The position numbers and the translations under genes are program-made. From Euryarchaeota archaeon UBA557 (lineage in GTDB: Archaea > Thermoplasmatota > Poseidoniia > Poseidoniales > Thalassarchaeaceae), in NCBI GenBank assembly GCA_002503285.1, contig DARI01000001.1, positions 1-64,000 on the forward strand: a stretch of 64,000 bases of DNA. Direction: 5' to 3'. Of the stretch, positions 18,601-26,929 are shown in pieces; the stretch's first letter is position 1, and each line of letters begins with the position of its first letter. The notes under the pieces were generated by a model, which was not told the origin of the DNA, did not search any database, and saw only the letters and a program-made list of their open reading frames with translations.

Positions 18601-20914
18601 AGACCCCATGGACTGTTTGAGATTAAAATTATTAGATATGCTAGGATCAGAAGGTCCTCAAACTGCTAAAGAATTAAGTGCAAGATTGCCCTTTCCATTT
18701 GCACAAGTTGAATCTATCTTACAGGAATTAGAAATTAGAAATCTTGTTTCAATAGGATTTTTCACTCAAACCAATGATGGAGAATTCATACTTAGAGTAG
18801 ATGAATATAGGATAACAGGAGGCCAAGTAGATGTAGTCGATTACAGGACCTTACAAACTCTATTGTTACAGAAATCTTTCACATTATATGATGAGCCAAA
18901 AGATGCTATTAGATCTTTAACAATGGTTCAAAGACGGGATGAACTGTTACATAGGGTTAAAAATTATAGATTTAGAGATTGGAAGGATATTAAACACGAC
19001 TCAGACGTATATAATGGCAGATTACTTCACAATCGGGTCGGATACACTATGGAGGATCAGATACCAATTTTCCTTGGCCTTAGGGGCGAACCTTGGATAG
19101 GGCAATTGGAGCAAGAACTTCTGGATAAAATTCCGGCCTATGGAATAAGTAGGACAGATTTGTTAGCAGATTATCCTAAGGGTAAAGATAGTTTCCACAT
19201 TCAAAGAACTATAAAAAGTGCATTGGGTAACCTAGAAAGGCAATTGCTTGTCGCAAAACAATACGTAGCAATACCAAATAGAAAACGTTCGCTAGCTATC
19301 TTTAGAAAATTACATGGAGTTGTAAAGCCGTTACCTTTCGAAGATGCTTTAGACCAATTAATTAGCCACATAGGCCCAGTTAGGTTACATACACTAAGAT
19401 TTTTTGTTAGCCAACCAGTTGAAGAATTAGCAGAAGCACTTAGGAATTTAGAAAATTCAAAAAAAATTATCAGAGTTGTCGCTCTTCAGCCTGATCCAAC
19501 AGATTATTATTCTTCATTAGAAGATGCAGAAGTTCTACTATCACCTTTAGCTGAAGATAGAACTATGAGAATTTTAGCACAATCTGACCCTTTTTGTAGT
19601 CGTTTTATTCAAGAAATTAGAATGATGCTTAAACAAGGCTGGTATCATCCAGTACTAAAAGGAGTAGATCCAATTGGTAGGATTTTAATGTTTGTTGTCA
19701 ATGATTATTTAGAAATTAAAGATATAAATATCCCGCACTCTTATCTTGATGAATTTAAAGATACATTTTCAGAGTTATTGGAAAATTATAGAGACCGGCT
19801 CGTTGATGTATCAGTAATTCATGCATTCAATGGTATACCTGTACATGATTGTGATGATAATATACAAGATTTACTATCCGATTTAGGTTTTACAACAATG
19901 GGTGATGGAGAACGATATATTAGAGGTGGAGTTGTTGAACCTAGAAAAAGAAAAGAAGTTAATAGGCTCCTTTTCCATCATCACGCATTACATCAAAAAA
20001 GCAGATGGGAAAATGAGACTATGGCGCTTGAACATATAAATGAATTAAGAGATGACTTTTCTCTAAGGGGGAGGTGTGAAATGTTCCGTGTGGATTTGAA
20101 GTCTATGGCTGCTGCTCATCAATTACATCAGGGAACTAATTTACGTGGCCATTTAGTATGGGCAAGATTGGCTCATTTTAGGCGATTATTATCGATACGT
20201 AATATATCGCCAGAAGATGAGGATATGGATATTCTACAATTCTTTACTGAACATCATGATCCAGATCTTTTTATGGAAAGGAATGCTATGAAAAGATCCG
20301 AATTTAGAAAATTAATTTCCCCCCTCGTGCGTAGTGGCTTTTTAATCCAAGATTATAGAGGGGGATTCAAGACAGTAATTTCATCAATAAAAACTGACTT
20401 ATGGGAAATTAAAAGAGATTACTTGAGAGAATTAGTCCAGAATTATCCTGTAATTACTCTAAAGCAAGTAGAAAGATTAGCCGGTTCTCCATTTTCTGCT
20501 GAAGAAATCAGCGATGTAATGCGAGAATTTGAAGATGATGGTACCCTAATTAAAGGATTCTTAGTGGATGATTTACAAGATATTTGTTGGGGTAGGCAGG
20601 ATATGTTAGAAGGATTAGGCGGGATATTACGAACTCGTGATCTAGTCATACCGCCATCAGATCCTTTAAATCATTATTTTGGAAGTGTTTTGAGAGAAAG
20701 GTTTGGATTTGGATCCGCATATATTGTATTCCATAATGAAGAGCCAATAGCCGCATTCAAAGCTAATACTCGTGATGGTAAAATAGAAATTACTGACTTT
20801 GTAGGAGACTCAAATCTAGAAAAAGAAGCGGTTAGAGTAATGAAAGAATTTGCATGGGAGCATGATATGCCACTTTCTGGAAAGTTATTTGAAAGAATTA
20901 GATCTCGTTCATGA
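15620..20914 (+). CDS. lhr: Lhr-type ATP-dependent helicase, extended form
   Basis: This 1764-residue SF2 helicase has Walker A SPTGSGKT at residues 56-63, DEMH at 179-182 and motif VI QRIGRAGH at 374-381. The winged-helix and Lhr-specific core continues to about residue 900. The remaining 800 or so residues resemble the long bacterial Lhr arrangement. Near the C-terminus a PPSDPL segment resembles the PFDPL-type motif of AlkZ-like winged-helix domains. Lhr proteins act in DNA repair and remodelling, translocating 3' to 5'. Most archaeal Lhr proteins are roughly half this length. The 3' end overlaps the archaeosortase gene by six bases. Confidence 0.9.
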   Translation: MPVIEYVDEKMETEELLDRLCPPVRNWFVDKFPDFTDPQKTAIPRILNGDHLLLCSPTGSGKTLTAFLSIIDDLIRRSLDGSLKNNVQCVYISPIKALANDIQKNLIGPLTEIKENYMPKRGKDIKVGLRTGDTPQKERERMLKHPPHILITTPESLALALASKRFRPILNDMKWMIIDEMHSLVPSKRGTHLSLSLALMDSVIESDVQRIGISATMEPLEAVAEFLVASDSRESKSEPQKISIVKISGSRDLDLDIILPTPRFSSIPVKEILDRNVEVIKQLVEAHNTTLVFVNTRNMTETVVQKLKVAGLKGVEGHHGSMDKNIRLDVEQKLKHGMLRCVVSSSSLEMGIDIGSVDFVIQVGSPGSIATALQRIGRAGHQVGGLPRARFLPSSPHDLLELVALQTGILRGNMDLLKFPENSLDVLAQFMIGLTIIREWDIDEGYDLVKTSWPYRNLPYDDYIEVLDLLEEERRIWVDWEENRFGKRGYAQMIYYTNIGTIAPDNNYMVLTGDGTLVGQLSSSFVSSLRGGDVFLLGGSTYRVASIRGSRVNVTSATGYRPTIPSWTGETASRTHELSQEVLDLLNIISVQSRLGLDNKIFFREALGLNKPVANAISQFLDEHGATTFQVPSSDRILVEQVEAPLPTYVITTCRGRGFNLALGYLFAGIAAKDDITIHELSFDENGFMIKLSHEVEIAIIPSIFRSDNSDEILQRYLMDSQLFAKRFREISSRSMLNPRRIGADEVSPKQFLQKADQILHKHRQMEDSVLVREAMNEILNSDLDMKQLRKFISRMDSEDVRIVHRRVKMPSPLGMTLFMSSFEDLLSLRTRAYLIKDVDPEILRRLLGARSLATDLDKGKLDDYYQSKVAKPSDPASLLRLMDMGGGLEKTLTNPLYGDKLKDIETETIRSWVHELAERGLITKIRSTGHDKIDNKWFSMRMAEVHGTLGCLAVAGAADMEDLRSLYTGGLNYELANEFTNGQPSKWKKSYLSDPMDCLRLKLLDMLGSEGPQTAKELSARLPFPFAQVESILQELEIRNLVSIGFFTQTNDGEFILRVDEYRITGGQVDVVDYRTLQTLLLQKSFTLYDEPKDAIRSLTMVQRRDELLHRVKNYRFRDWKDIKHDSDVYNGRLLHNRVGYTMEDQIPIFLGLRGEPWIGQLEQELLDKIPAYGISRTDLLADYPKGKDSFHIQRTIKSALGNLERQLLVAKQYVAIPNRKRSLAIFRKLHGVVKPLPFEDALDQLISHIGPVRLHTLRFFVSQPVEELAEALRNLENSKKIIRVVALQPDPTDYYSSLEDAEVLLSPLAEDRTMRILAQSDPFCSRFIQEIRMMLKQGWYHPVLKGVDPIGRILMFVVNDYLEIKDINIPHSYLDEFKDTFSELLENYRDRLVDVSVIHAFNGIPVHDCDDNIQDLLSDLGFTTMGDGERYIRGGVVEPRKRKEVNRLLFHHHALHQKSRWENETMALEHINELRDDFSLRGRCEMFRVDLKSMAAAHQLHQGTNLRGHLVWARLAHFRRLLSIRNISPEDEDMDILQFFTEHHDPDLFMERNAMKRSEFRKLISPLVRSGFLIQDYRGGFKTVISSIKTDLWEIKRDYLRELVQNYPVITLKQVERLAGSPFSAEEISDVMREFEDDGTLIKGFLVDDLQDICWGRQDMLEGLGGILRTRDLVIPPSDPLNHYFGSVLRERFGFGSAYIVFHNEEPIAAFKANTRDGKIEITDFVGDSNLEKEAVRVMKEFAWEHDMPLSGKLFERIRSRS

Positions 20915-21883
20915 AATCTTTTTTATTCTAATAATTTTAAATACGGGATCTAATATTTTTAATATATTTTTATGCAGTTCTGGCAAAAGGTCAAATAATA
21001 CCGTAGCCATTAAAAACATAGCAAATAAGCTAATGAATTTAGCAGCATAACTATGGGTGAAATCAAACATATTAATGCCTAACAAAGACCAACTAGGATA
21101 TGTTTCTGTCAACCACACTATGCCTACGTTTCTAAACACGTTAAGAATAAATATTGTTGGTATTGATATTATCAATCCTCGAATTCTTCTGTTCCATGAT
21201 ACGGAGTCTAATGCTACTATTGCACCTACAAATACTATCATTGACTGTAATGCGGAACAGGCTAGTATGAAAATTATACTTATCGGCGAACCATCTGCGT
21301 TTTCCATAGGTACATAAAAACCAGCTTCACCTAATGGTTCTGTCAATATCCATTTATTTCCACCCCATTCCGAGACTAGTTTATCTCCACCGGCATATGT
21401 ATCGACTCTCATTGGAGCGGCTTGAAAATTTCCTAATCCAACGTATTCTAATATTACCTCAGTACTTAATGCAGTAATGTGGACAAAAGCCATATTGAAT
21501 ACAGGAATACTATATACCAAATAATATGGAATCATAGACCATACAACACACCCTTTTAGCCATGTTAGTGATTCAGACAACTCGCCCTCTAACTTCACTT
21601 CCCAAAAAGCAACAACGATTCCTAAAGGTAACGCCGCAGACGTCATTAATATTAATAGAGGATCTGAAATTTCAATATAATGCGTTGAATATAAATAGAA
21701 AAATAGGCCAACTAGAATCCACCCTATTGGTGTAAATTTTGACATATATTCTTTTTCTTTACTATGAAAATCTATAGCCAAAAGAAAAACTCCTAATGCC
21801 CCTATCAATAATTGAGTCGTGACATCTGGCATCCCAAATGATGATGATATCGAATAGATAACAAGTCCCACTGGTTCCTCCAT
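20909..21883 (-). CDS. artA: Archaeosortase (ArtA-like)
   Basis: This polytopic membrane protein of about 325 residues belongs to the exosortase/archaeosortase family. Conserved residues fall in their usual settings: Cys209 in ACSALQS, Arg251 in FRNVGI and His277 in DFTHSYAAK. A long extracytoplasmic loop precedes the Cys segment. Archaeosortase A cleaves PGF-CTERM tails and couples the protein to a lipid. A fitting substrate is encoded at the left end of this window. I chose the ATG at 21883; the longer frame to 21946 would need a TTG start and would run into the divergent gene. Confidence 0.85.
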   Translation of the reverse strand: MEEPVGLVIYSISSSFGMPDVTTQLLIGALGVFLLAIDFHSKEKEYMSKFTPIGWILVGLFFYLYSTHYIEISDPLLILMTSAALPLGIVVAFWEVKLEGELSESLTWLKGCVVWSMIPYYLVYSIPVFNMAFVHITALSTEVILEYVGLGNFQAAPMRVDTYAGGDKLVSEWGGNKWILTEPLGEAGFYVPMENADGSPISIIFILACSALQSMIVFVGAIVALDSVSWNRRIRGLIISIPTIFILNVFRNVGIVWLTETYPSWSLLGINMFDFTHSYAAKFISLFAMFLMATVLFDLLPELHKNILKILDPVFKIIRIKKIS

Positions 21884-21945
21884 AACCCCTTTCAAGTCAT
21901 CAATCCGTAAATAGGATGCCCTCTTCCGATAACTCGGAGATGCCA

Positions 21946-22515
21946 ATGTCGTTCGATTTTGAAGATTTCACTAAATCCTATATTTCTAATTTAATTAATA
22001 CTCTAAAAGGCATATCTAAAAAAGAATTAAAACAATTATGGATTGTAGTTGAGGGCGCTAGAAACAACGGCAAAACTATTCATTTAATTGGCAATGGAGG
22101 CAGTGCCGGTACACCCTCTCATAGTGCGGGAGACTGGTCCAAAGAACTTGCATTAAAGACAATATCACATATGGACAACTTATCTTCTTTAACCGCATGG
22201 GCCAATGATACTGATTATGATAATATTTTTGTTGGTCAATTATCCACATTTTTACAACAGGGAGATGTTGTTATAGGATATAGTGGTTCAGGAAATTCTT
22301 CTAATGTAATAAATGGAATTAATTACGCTAATTCAAAAGATTGTAAAACTGTAGGAATAACAGGCAATTATAAACAGATGGGAGGGGGAAAATTAGCACA
22401 AATCGCTGATATTGCTATAATCGTACCATCATCTTCTATGGAACGTATCGAAGATGTTCAATTAATTATAAATCACATAATTAAGGAAGCTGTAAAATCT
22501 AATAACGGGTTGTAA
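21946..22515 (+). CDS. gmhA: GmhA-like phosphoheptose isomerase (SIS domain)
   Basis: This protein of about 189 residues is a single SIS domain. It has GNGGSAG near residue 46 and SGSGNSSNV, the sugar-phosphate-binding Ser loops. His and Asp in PSHSAGDW align with the metal-binding His/Glu pair of GmhA, and an ERIEDV...NH segment aligns with the C-terminal metal residues. GmhA converts sedoheptulose 7-phosphate to glycero-manno-heptose 7-phosphate. A phosphatase of the next step follows after four bases. ATGs at 21916 and 21940 are alternative starts. I infer a role in surface glycans. Confidence 0.78.
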   Translation: MSFDFEDFTKSYISNLINTLKGISKKELKQLWIVVEGARNNGKTIHLIGNGGSAGTPSHSAGDWSKELALKTISHMDNLSSLTAWANDTDYDNIFVGQLSTFLQQGDVVIGYSGSGNSSNVINGINYANSKDCKTVGITGNYKQMGGGKLAQIADIAIIVPSSSMERIEDVQLIINHIIKEAVKSNNGL

Positions 22516-22519
22516 TAAT

Positions 22520-23161
22520 ATGTTACCTCCTTCAAGGGATAGTGAAGATTTATCCAATTCTTTAGATTTATTGGATTTACCTGGAAATATTACCTGGAAG
22601 GGAAAAATTGCCTTTCTAGACAGGGATGGAGTAATCAATAAGGGATATGATAATTATGTTAACAATATAGATGAAATTAATATTTTACCACATGCAGGTG
22701 AAAGTATCGGTAGGTTACGTAGGGCCGGATTTAGGATTTGTGTGGTCACAAATCAATCGCCAATTGGTAGGGGGCTCTGGACTCACGAAAACTTGTGGTT
22801 AATTCATGAACACATATCTAAATTATTGTTGATTGAAGATAAAGATTCCATACTCGATCTAATATTATACAGCCCATATGCACCATGGGAAGGTTCGTGG
22901 GCCAGAAAACCAAATCCTGGAATGTTGGAAGCAGGCAGGCAAATAATTGATCATGCTAACAGAGACGATTCCAGTAAATTAAAAATTTTTTATGATAATG
23001 ATTGGACGAATAGGCCAGATGAATCAGAATCAATAATGATTGGAGATAGAAACGTAGATTACTTAGCATCTCAATCATACGGTGTAAATTTTTTTAAATG
23101 TGATCCAAACATTGGCATATATGATGTAATATCATCTGTTTTAGGTGACGAAAATGAGTAA
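22520..23161 (+). CDS. gmhB: GmhB-like HAD phosphatase (heptose bisphosphatase)
   Basis: This 213-residue HAD-IIIA phosphatase has the nucleophile motif LDRDGVIN, VVTNQS (motif II), RKPNPGM (motif III Lys) and GDRNVD (motif IV). These resemble GmhB, which removes the C7 phosphate of heptose 1,7-bisphosphate. The Cys/His zinc loop normally seen just before the RKP motif is absent; the segment reads YSPYAPWEGSW instead. Placement directly after gmhA supports a heptose pathway. A related role such as histidinol or other sugar phosphate dephosphorylation cannot be excluded. Confidence 0.75.
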   Translation: MLPPSRDSEDLSNSLDLLDLPGNITWKGKIAFLDRDGVINKGYDNYVNNIDEINILPHAGESIGRLRRAGFRICVVTNQSPIGRGLWTHENLWLIHEHISKLLLIEDKDSILDLILYSPYAPWEGSWARKPNPGMLEAGRQIIDHANRDDSSKLKIFYDNDWTNRPDESESIMIGDRNVDYLASQSYGVNFFKCDPNIGIYDVISSVLGDENE

Positions 23162-24419
23162 ATTGACATATTATATCGGCCTTGATGATACTGATCATAT
23201 TGAAATGGGATGTACAACAATTCAAATTAATAATTTTTTAAATTTCATAAAAAAAAATATTAATATTAATGTCAAAGAATTAAGGCTAGTAAGATTATGG
23301 CCGTTCGCAAACAGAAGAACCCGGGGCAACGCGGCCCTATCATCAATAATTGTAATATCAAAATCTGATAATGAATTATTTCTACGATTAAGTAAAAATT
23401 GGTTTAATGATTTATTATTTGAGGTATCTCAGTATCCATCTGCTGATATCTCTGCTTCACCAGCATTAATCATTTCTCAGTCTAAATTGCCGGTTGATAT
23501 TTATTATGATACTGTAACAGGCCATGTAGATAGGGATAAAAGAATTAATGAAATTGAAAAATTTGATTGTACAATATTTTCTTCCGATGACAAATTTGGA
23601 TTAATTGGTGCCAGTGCTGCAATAGCCTGGACTCCTAATGATAATTCCACTTGGGAATTAATATCATGGAGGGATGATTCCATGATAGGTAAAACAAGGA
23701 TTTTGGATGTTTCCAAAATAAATAACTTAGATTCGATCCATCCAAATACATTTATGAATAGAGACCCTACAAAAAATAAAGGATTAATAGCACCAAGGAC
23801 CCCTTGTCCAGTATTGTATGGAATTAGGGGAATTTCTCCAATAGATGTTGAAAAAGCACATATTTGGTTACAATCAGATCAAAGATATGAGCAATGTATC
23901 GATTTTAAAATATTTAAAACGAATCAATTATCTGACGACCATGTTACTCCATCATGGGGCTCAGTTATCTCTAGATCCACTACGGTGCAAGGTGCTCACT
24001 CATTTATATCAGTATACTCTGATAAAAAAAACTTGACATTGGTTGCATTTCAAGAAGGCGGCCCTGTCAACACTTTACTACGTTACTTGATGCCTGGTGA
24101 TATTGTGTGTTGGACAGGACTTTGTTCACCTATGGATAATTCAATTCATTTAGAAAAATTATTATTATTTGATTCAGTACCACGTATTTCGCATCGTCCA
24201 ATTTGCTGTTCAAAATCTATGAAAAGTACTGGAAATAATCAAATCTTAAAATGCGTTAAATGTGGGAATAAATCAGACAAGTATTGGATATCTCAAAAAA
24301 GAATCATTTTGGATTTTAAGAATATTAATGGTTGGACAGAACCATCACCCTCAAATCGTCGACACCTATCTATGCCATTAGATTTCGAAATACCTACATT
24401 GGATAATTTAATATCTTAG
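23154..24419 (+). CDS. tiaS: tRNA(Ile2) 2-agmatinylcytidine synthetase TiaS
   Basis: This protein of about 421 residues modifies the wobble C34 of tRNA-Ile2 with agmatine, allowing AUA decoding in archaea. It begins with GLDDTDHIEMGCTT, the family ATP/P-loop-like start, followed by RTRGNAA. A C-terminal zinc ribbon (CC...CVKCG) is present. The ATG at 23154 overlaps the gmhB stop by eight bases; a GTG lies at 23145. Its presence in an operon with sugar genes probably reflects compact packing rather than shared function. Confidence 0.93.
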   Translation: MSKLTYYIGLDDTDHIEMGCTTIQINNFLNFIKKNININVKELRLVRLWPFANRRTRGNAALSSIIVISKSDNELFLRLSKNWFNDLLFEVSQYPSADISASPALIISQSKLPVDIYYDTVTGHVDRDKRINEIEKFDCTIFSSDDKFGLIGASAAIAWTPNDNSTWELISWRDDSMIGKTRILDVSKINNLDSIHPNTFMNRDPTKNKGLIAPRTPCPVLYGIRGISPIDVEKAHIWLQSDQRYEQCIDFKIFKTNQLSDDHVTPSWGSVISRSTTVQGAHSFISVYSDKKNLTLVAFQEGGPVNTLLRYLMPGDIVCWTGLCSPMDNSIHLEKLLLFDSVPRISHRPICCSKSMKSTGNNQILKCVKCGNKSDKYWISQKRIILDFKNINGWTEPSPSNRRHLSMPLDFEIPTLDNLIS

Positions 24420-24436
24420 AGGTATATCCTAAAACT

Positions 24437-24658
24437 ATGTCGGGAGTTACTGATACTTTAATAAGTATAATATTTATAATATCTGCAGGTTTAATGATTT
24501 TAATTTTACTTAAACTTAGGCAGAGAAACTTATTAGTCAGTGCAGGTAATTTCGATGAAAATTATTCAGGTGAAGCAAAAGATCCTGGTCAATTTGAAGA
24601 GCCTGACGATGATGCCCTAGACGAGATGCAAGAACTTTTGGACTTGGCATCTGAATAG
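24437..24658 (+). CDS. Small membrane protein with acidic tail
   Basis: This 73-residue protein has one N-terminal membrane helix (about residues 7-26), a short basic turn (KLRQR) and a strongly acidic C-terminal half. It lies 17 bases after tiaS and is probably co-transcribed. I do not recognise a family. The basic-after-helix pattern places the acidic tail inside the cell. Confidence 0.55.
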   Translation: MSGVTDTLISIIFIISAGLMILILLKLRQRNLLVSAGNFDENYSGEAKDPGQFEEPDDDALDEMQELLDLASE

Positions 24659-24675
24659 TATCTAGTAATAATATA

Positions 24676-25242
24676 TTATTCAAATCCATCTTTAGTTAGT
24701 TTTATAATTTTGATATTATCATTTTCTTCCAATATTCTAGAATTATTTTCATGATTTTTATATAGGTGAACTAAGTTTGTAATTTCAAATATTTTTTTTC
24801 CTCCTCTAAATTTTAATTTTCTGTTAGTTGCATCCATATTTTCATAAGACGTTGATGTAATTATAGATTTAATATTATTATTTAATGCCAATATAGTTTT
24901 TATATTTCGTAAATGAACTTTACTCGCCCTACCTATCTTTGGGCACCAATCATCAATTAATAATAAATCATTTTTACCCATTTTTTTGATAATAATTTTA
25001 AGTATTCTTAATAATGGATCTATATGTTCCTCTAACTTAATTATTGTAAATTTATGTAACTGTTCTCCATTTAAACTTCCTAGAATATGTTTAGATCTTT
25101 CTCCATCTGGTAAATCTCTTCCTAGCCAAATTACTCTATTTCCTGCTTCTAAAAATTCTCTTACGATAGTAAGAAGTAATGTTGTTGATCCAGCACCTTG
25201 TTCATAAGATAAGTGAACAGTGCCCTTGTCCAAGTTCAGCAT
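24676..25242 (-). CDS. RecA/RadB-like ATPase with degenerate Walker A
   Basis: This 188-residue protein has the RecA-core order: an N-terminal P-loop-like segment EQGAGSTT (residues 14-21), then a strand/helix typical of RadB and KaiC-like proteins (VIWLGRDL), and Walker B LLLIDDW near residue 97. The invariant Walker A lysine is replaced by Ser19, so nucleotide binding may be weak or lost. RadB paralogues modulate recombination, and that is the nearest guess. The gene is convergent with the small membrane protein and has no close operon partner. Confidence 0.55.
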   Translation of the reverse strand: MLNLDKGTVHLSYEQGAGSTTLLLTIVREFLEAGNRVIWLGRDLPDGERSKHILGSLNGEQLHKFTIIKLEEHIDPLLRILKIIIKKMGKNDLLLIDDWCPKIGRASKVHLRNIKTILALNNNIKSIITSTSYENMDATNRKLKFRGGKKIFEITNLVHLYKNHENNSRILEENDNIKIIKLTKDGFE

Positions 25243-25327
25243 AATCTCGGATAGAGCCCGACATCAAGGTGTTTTCTGTACAAAACTGCAGTGAACTCTA
25301 AACAGAATAGATATTTGCGATTATACA

Positions 25328-25549
25328 ATGGTGATCCCTCCGAGAAAAACAGAGAGAATAAAAAGACGTCCATTACCAGAATTTCATGAATCTGAATTAG
25401 GATTAATGTCTGCCATCAGAGAAGATGGTTTTCTAAATGTAGCATTAGATGATACTAATCAGTATGGGCCACACGCTATGATTATCTTATTGGGATTAAT
25501 ATCTTCTTTTACGGGCTTAGCATTGTTAATCGCAATGAAATTACTTTAA
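25328..25549 (+). CDS. Small tail-anchored membrane protein
   Basis: This 73-residue protein has a basic N-terminus (KTERIKRR), an acidic middle and one C-terminal membrane helix of about 20 residues. The topology suggests a tail anchor with the body in the cytoplasm. The stop overlaps the end of the convergent purB gene by nine bases. No family is recognised. Confidence 0.5.
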   Translation: MVIPPRKTERIKRRPLPEFHESELGLMSAIREDGFLNVALDDTNQYGPHAMIILLGLISSFTGLALLIAMKLL

Positions 25550-26890
25550 CATTAATCTAGCCTTGGATATCGTATTATCAACAATCAATCCGCTAAATCC
25601 TAAGTGATTTTCTGGTTTAAATGCTTCTTCAAGAATTTCACTCGAAATCAGATCTGTTATTCTACTGTCATTATTGCATACTTCCATTAGATGTGTTTTA
25701 TTTTCAATAGCGGTCATAGATGCGTTTCTCAATACTTCATGAGATTCTTCTCTTGTCATCCCCTTGTCAACTAATACTAGCATTAATTTTTCTGCCATTA
25801 CTAATCCATTTTGAGCATTTATATTATCCATCATTTTATCTGAATCTACTACTAATTTGCTAAGTACCCTATTGCATTTTACTGTAATGTCATCTAATAA
25901 TATCATGGAATGAGACAAAGTAAATCTTTCCGCTGAAGAATTAGCCAAATCTCTTTCATGCCATAGCAATGCATTTTCGTAGGATGGTATGATCATTGAT
26001 CTAACAATTCTAGCTAAACCGCATGCATTTTCAGCAGTAATTGGATTTTTTTTATGAGCCATAGTTGATGATCCGACTTGTTTCTCAGTATCAAAAAATT
26101 CAGCGACTTCGGCAATTTCACTCCTTTGTAAATTTCTAACTTCTTGAAGAATTTTTTCTATACTTGTAGCAACATTAGCCATCCATCCTACCCATTCAAT
26201 GTACCTATCTCTTCCTACAACTTGCGTTGTAGCCATAGGAGTTTGCAAGCCCAAATTTGACATTATTAATTCTTGTAATTCGAATGCCATTTCCCCTTGT
26301 GCTGCCCCTGTACCGACTGCTCCTAGAAATTTGCCAGTTATTACTCTTGGAGTTAACTCTTCTAATCTTTCCATGTGTCTTCTGAATTCATCAACCCAAA
26401 CTGCTACTTTTAATCCGAAGGTGATTGGTACTGCTGCTTGACCATGAGTTCTACCAAGCATAACTGTATTTCTTTCTCTTTCGGCTATATCACACATGGT
26501 TTTGAGTAAAATTGATGTAGTATCTATTTGTAACTTTAAACTATCTTTTATTTGAAGTGCTACTGCGGAGTCAACGATATCATTGCTTGTTGCACCTAAA
26601 TGAATGCACCATCCAGCTTCACCTGCTACTTCAGCCATTGCTTTAGTTAATGCCATGATGTCATGCCTAGTTTCCATTTCAATTTCATCTACTCTATCAG
26701 CCGTAACTATGCCAGGATCTGCAATATCTGCAATTTTATCGTAATGTTCAGCACTAACTCTACCTAATTTACAATGTGCCCATACAAGGGCCCTTTCTAC
26801 TTCTAACTGCCTAGCATGTCTTCCTTCTCTTGACCAAATTTGTTTTGCTTCTTCTCTTCCGTAACGATAGTCTAGAGGGGATACAGGCAT
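25541..26890 (-). CDS. purB: Adenylosuccinate lyase
   Basis: This fumarase/aspartase superfamily enzyme has about 449 residues and contains the signature GSSTMAHKKNPI, the catalytic flexible loop. GRTHGQ and TSNDIVD segments supply other active-site residues. It acts twice in purine synthesis, on SAICAR and on adenylosuccinate. I chose the ATG at 26890 because MPVSPLDYRYG matches the family N-terminus; the longer frame uses a TTG at 26917. It lies downstream of dph6 on the same strand, 39 bases away. Confidence 0.95.
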   Translation of the reverse strand: MPVSPLDYRYGREEAKQIWSREGRHARQLEVERALVWAHCKLGRVSAEHYDKIADIADPGIVTADRVDEIEMETRHDIMALTKAMAEVAGEAGWCIHLGATSNDIVDSAVALQIKDSLKLQIDTTSILLKTMCDIAERERNTVMLGRTHGQAAVPITFGLKVAVWVDEFRRHMERLEELTPRVITGKFLGAVGTGAAQGEMAFELQELIMSNLGLQTPMATTQVVGRDRYIEWVGWMANVATSIEKILQEVRNLQRSEIAEVAEFFDTEKQVGSSTMAHKKNPITAENACGLARIVRSMIIPSYENALLWHERDLANSSAERFTLSHSMILLDDITVKCNRVLSKLVVDSDKMMDNINAQNGLVMAEKLMLVLVDKGMTREESHEVLRNASMTAIENKTHLMEVCNNDSRITDLISSEILEEAFKPENHLGFSGLIVDNTISKARLMLK

Positions 26891-26929
26891 GTCTCTCTCT
26901 AAATGCCAGTAAGACAAGGTGTTTGATGT

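Noticed and set aside
20850..21317. Plus-strand ORFs at the lhr/archaeosortase junction
   Set aside because: They are antisense to the archaeosortase, which has conserved catalytic residues.
24676..25242. Calling this gene radB outright
   Set aside because: The Walker A lysine is missing and the C-terminal part is not clearly RadB, so only the superfamily is claimed.
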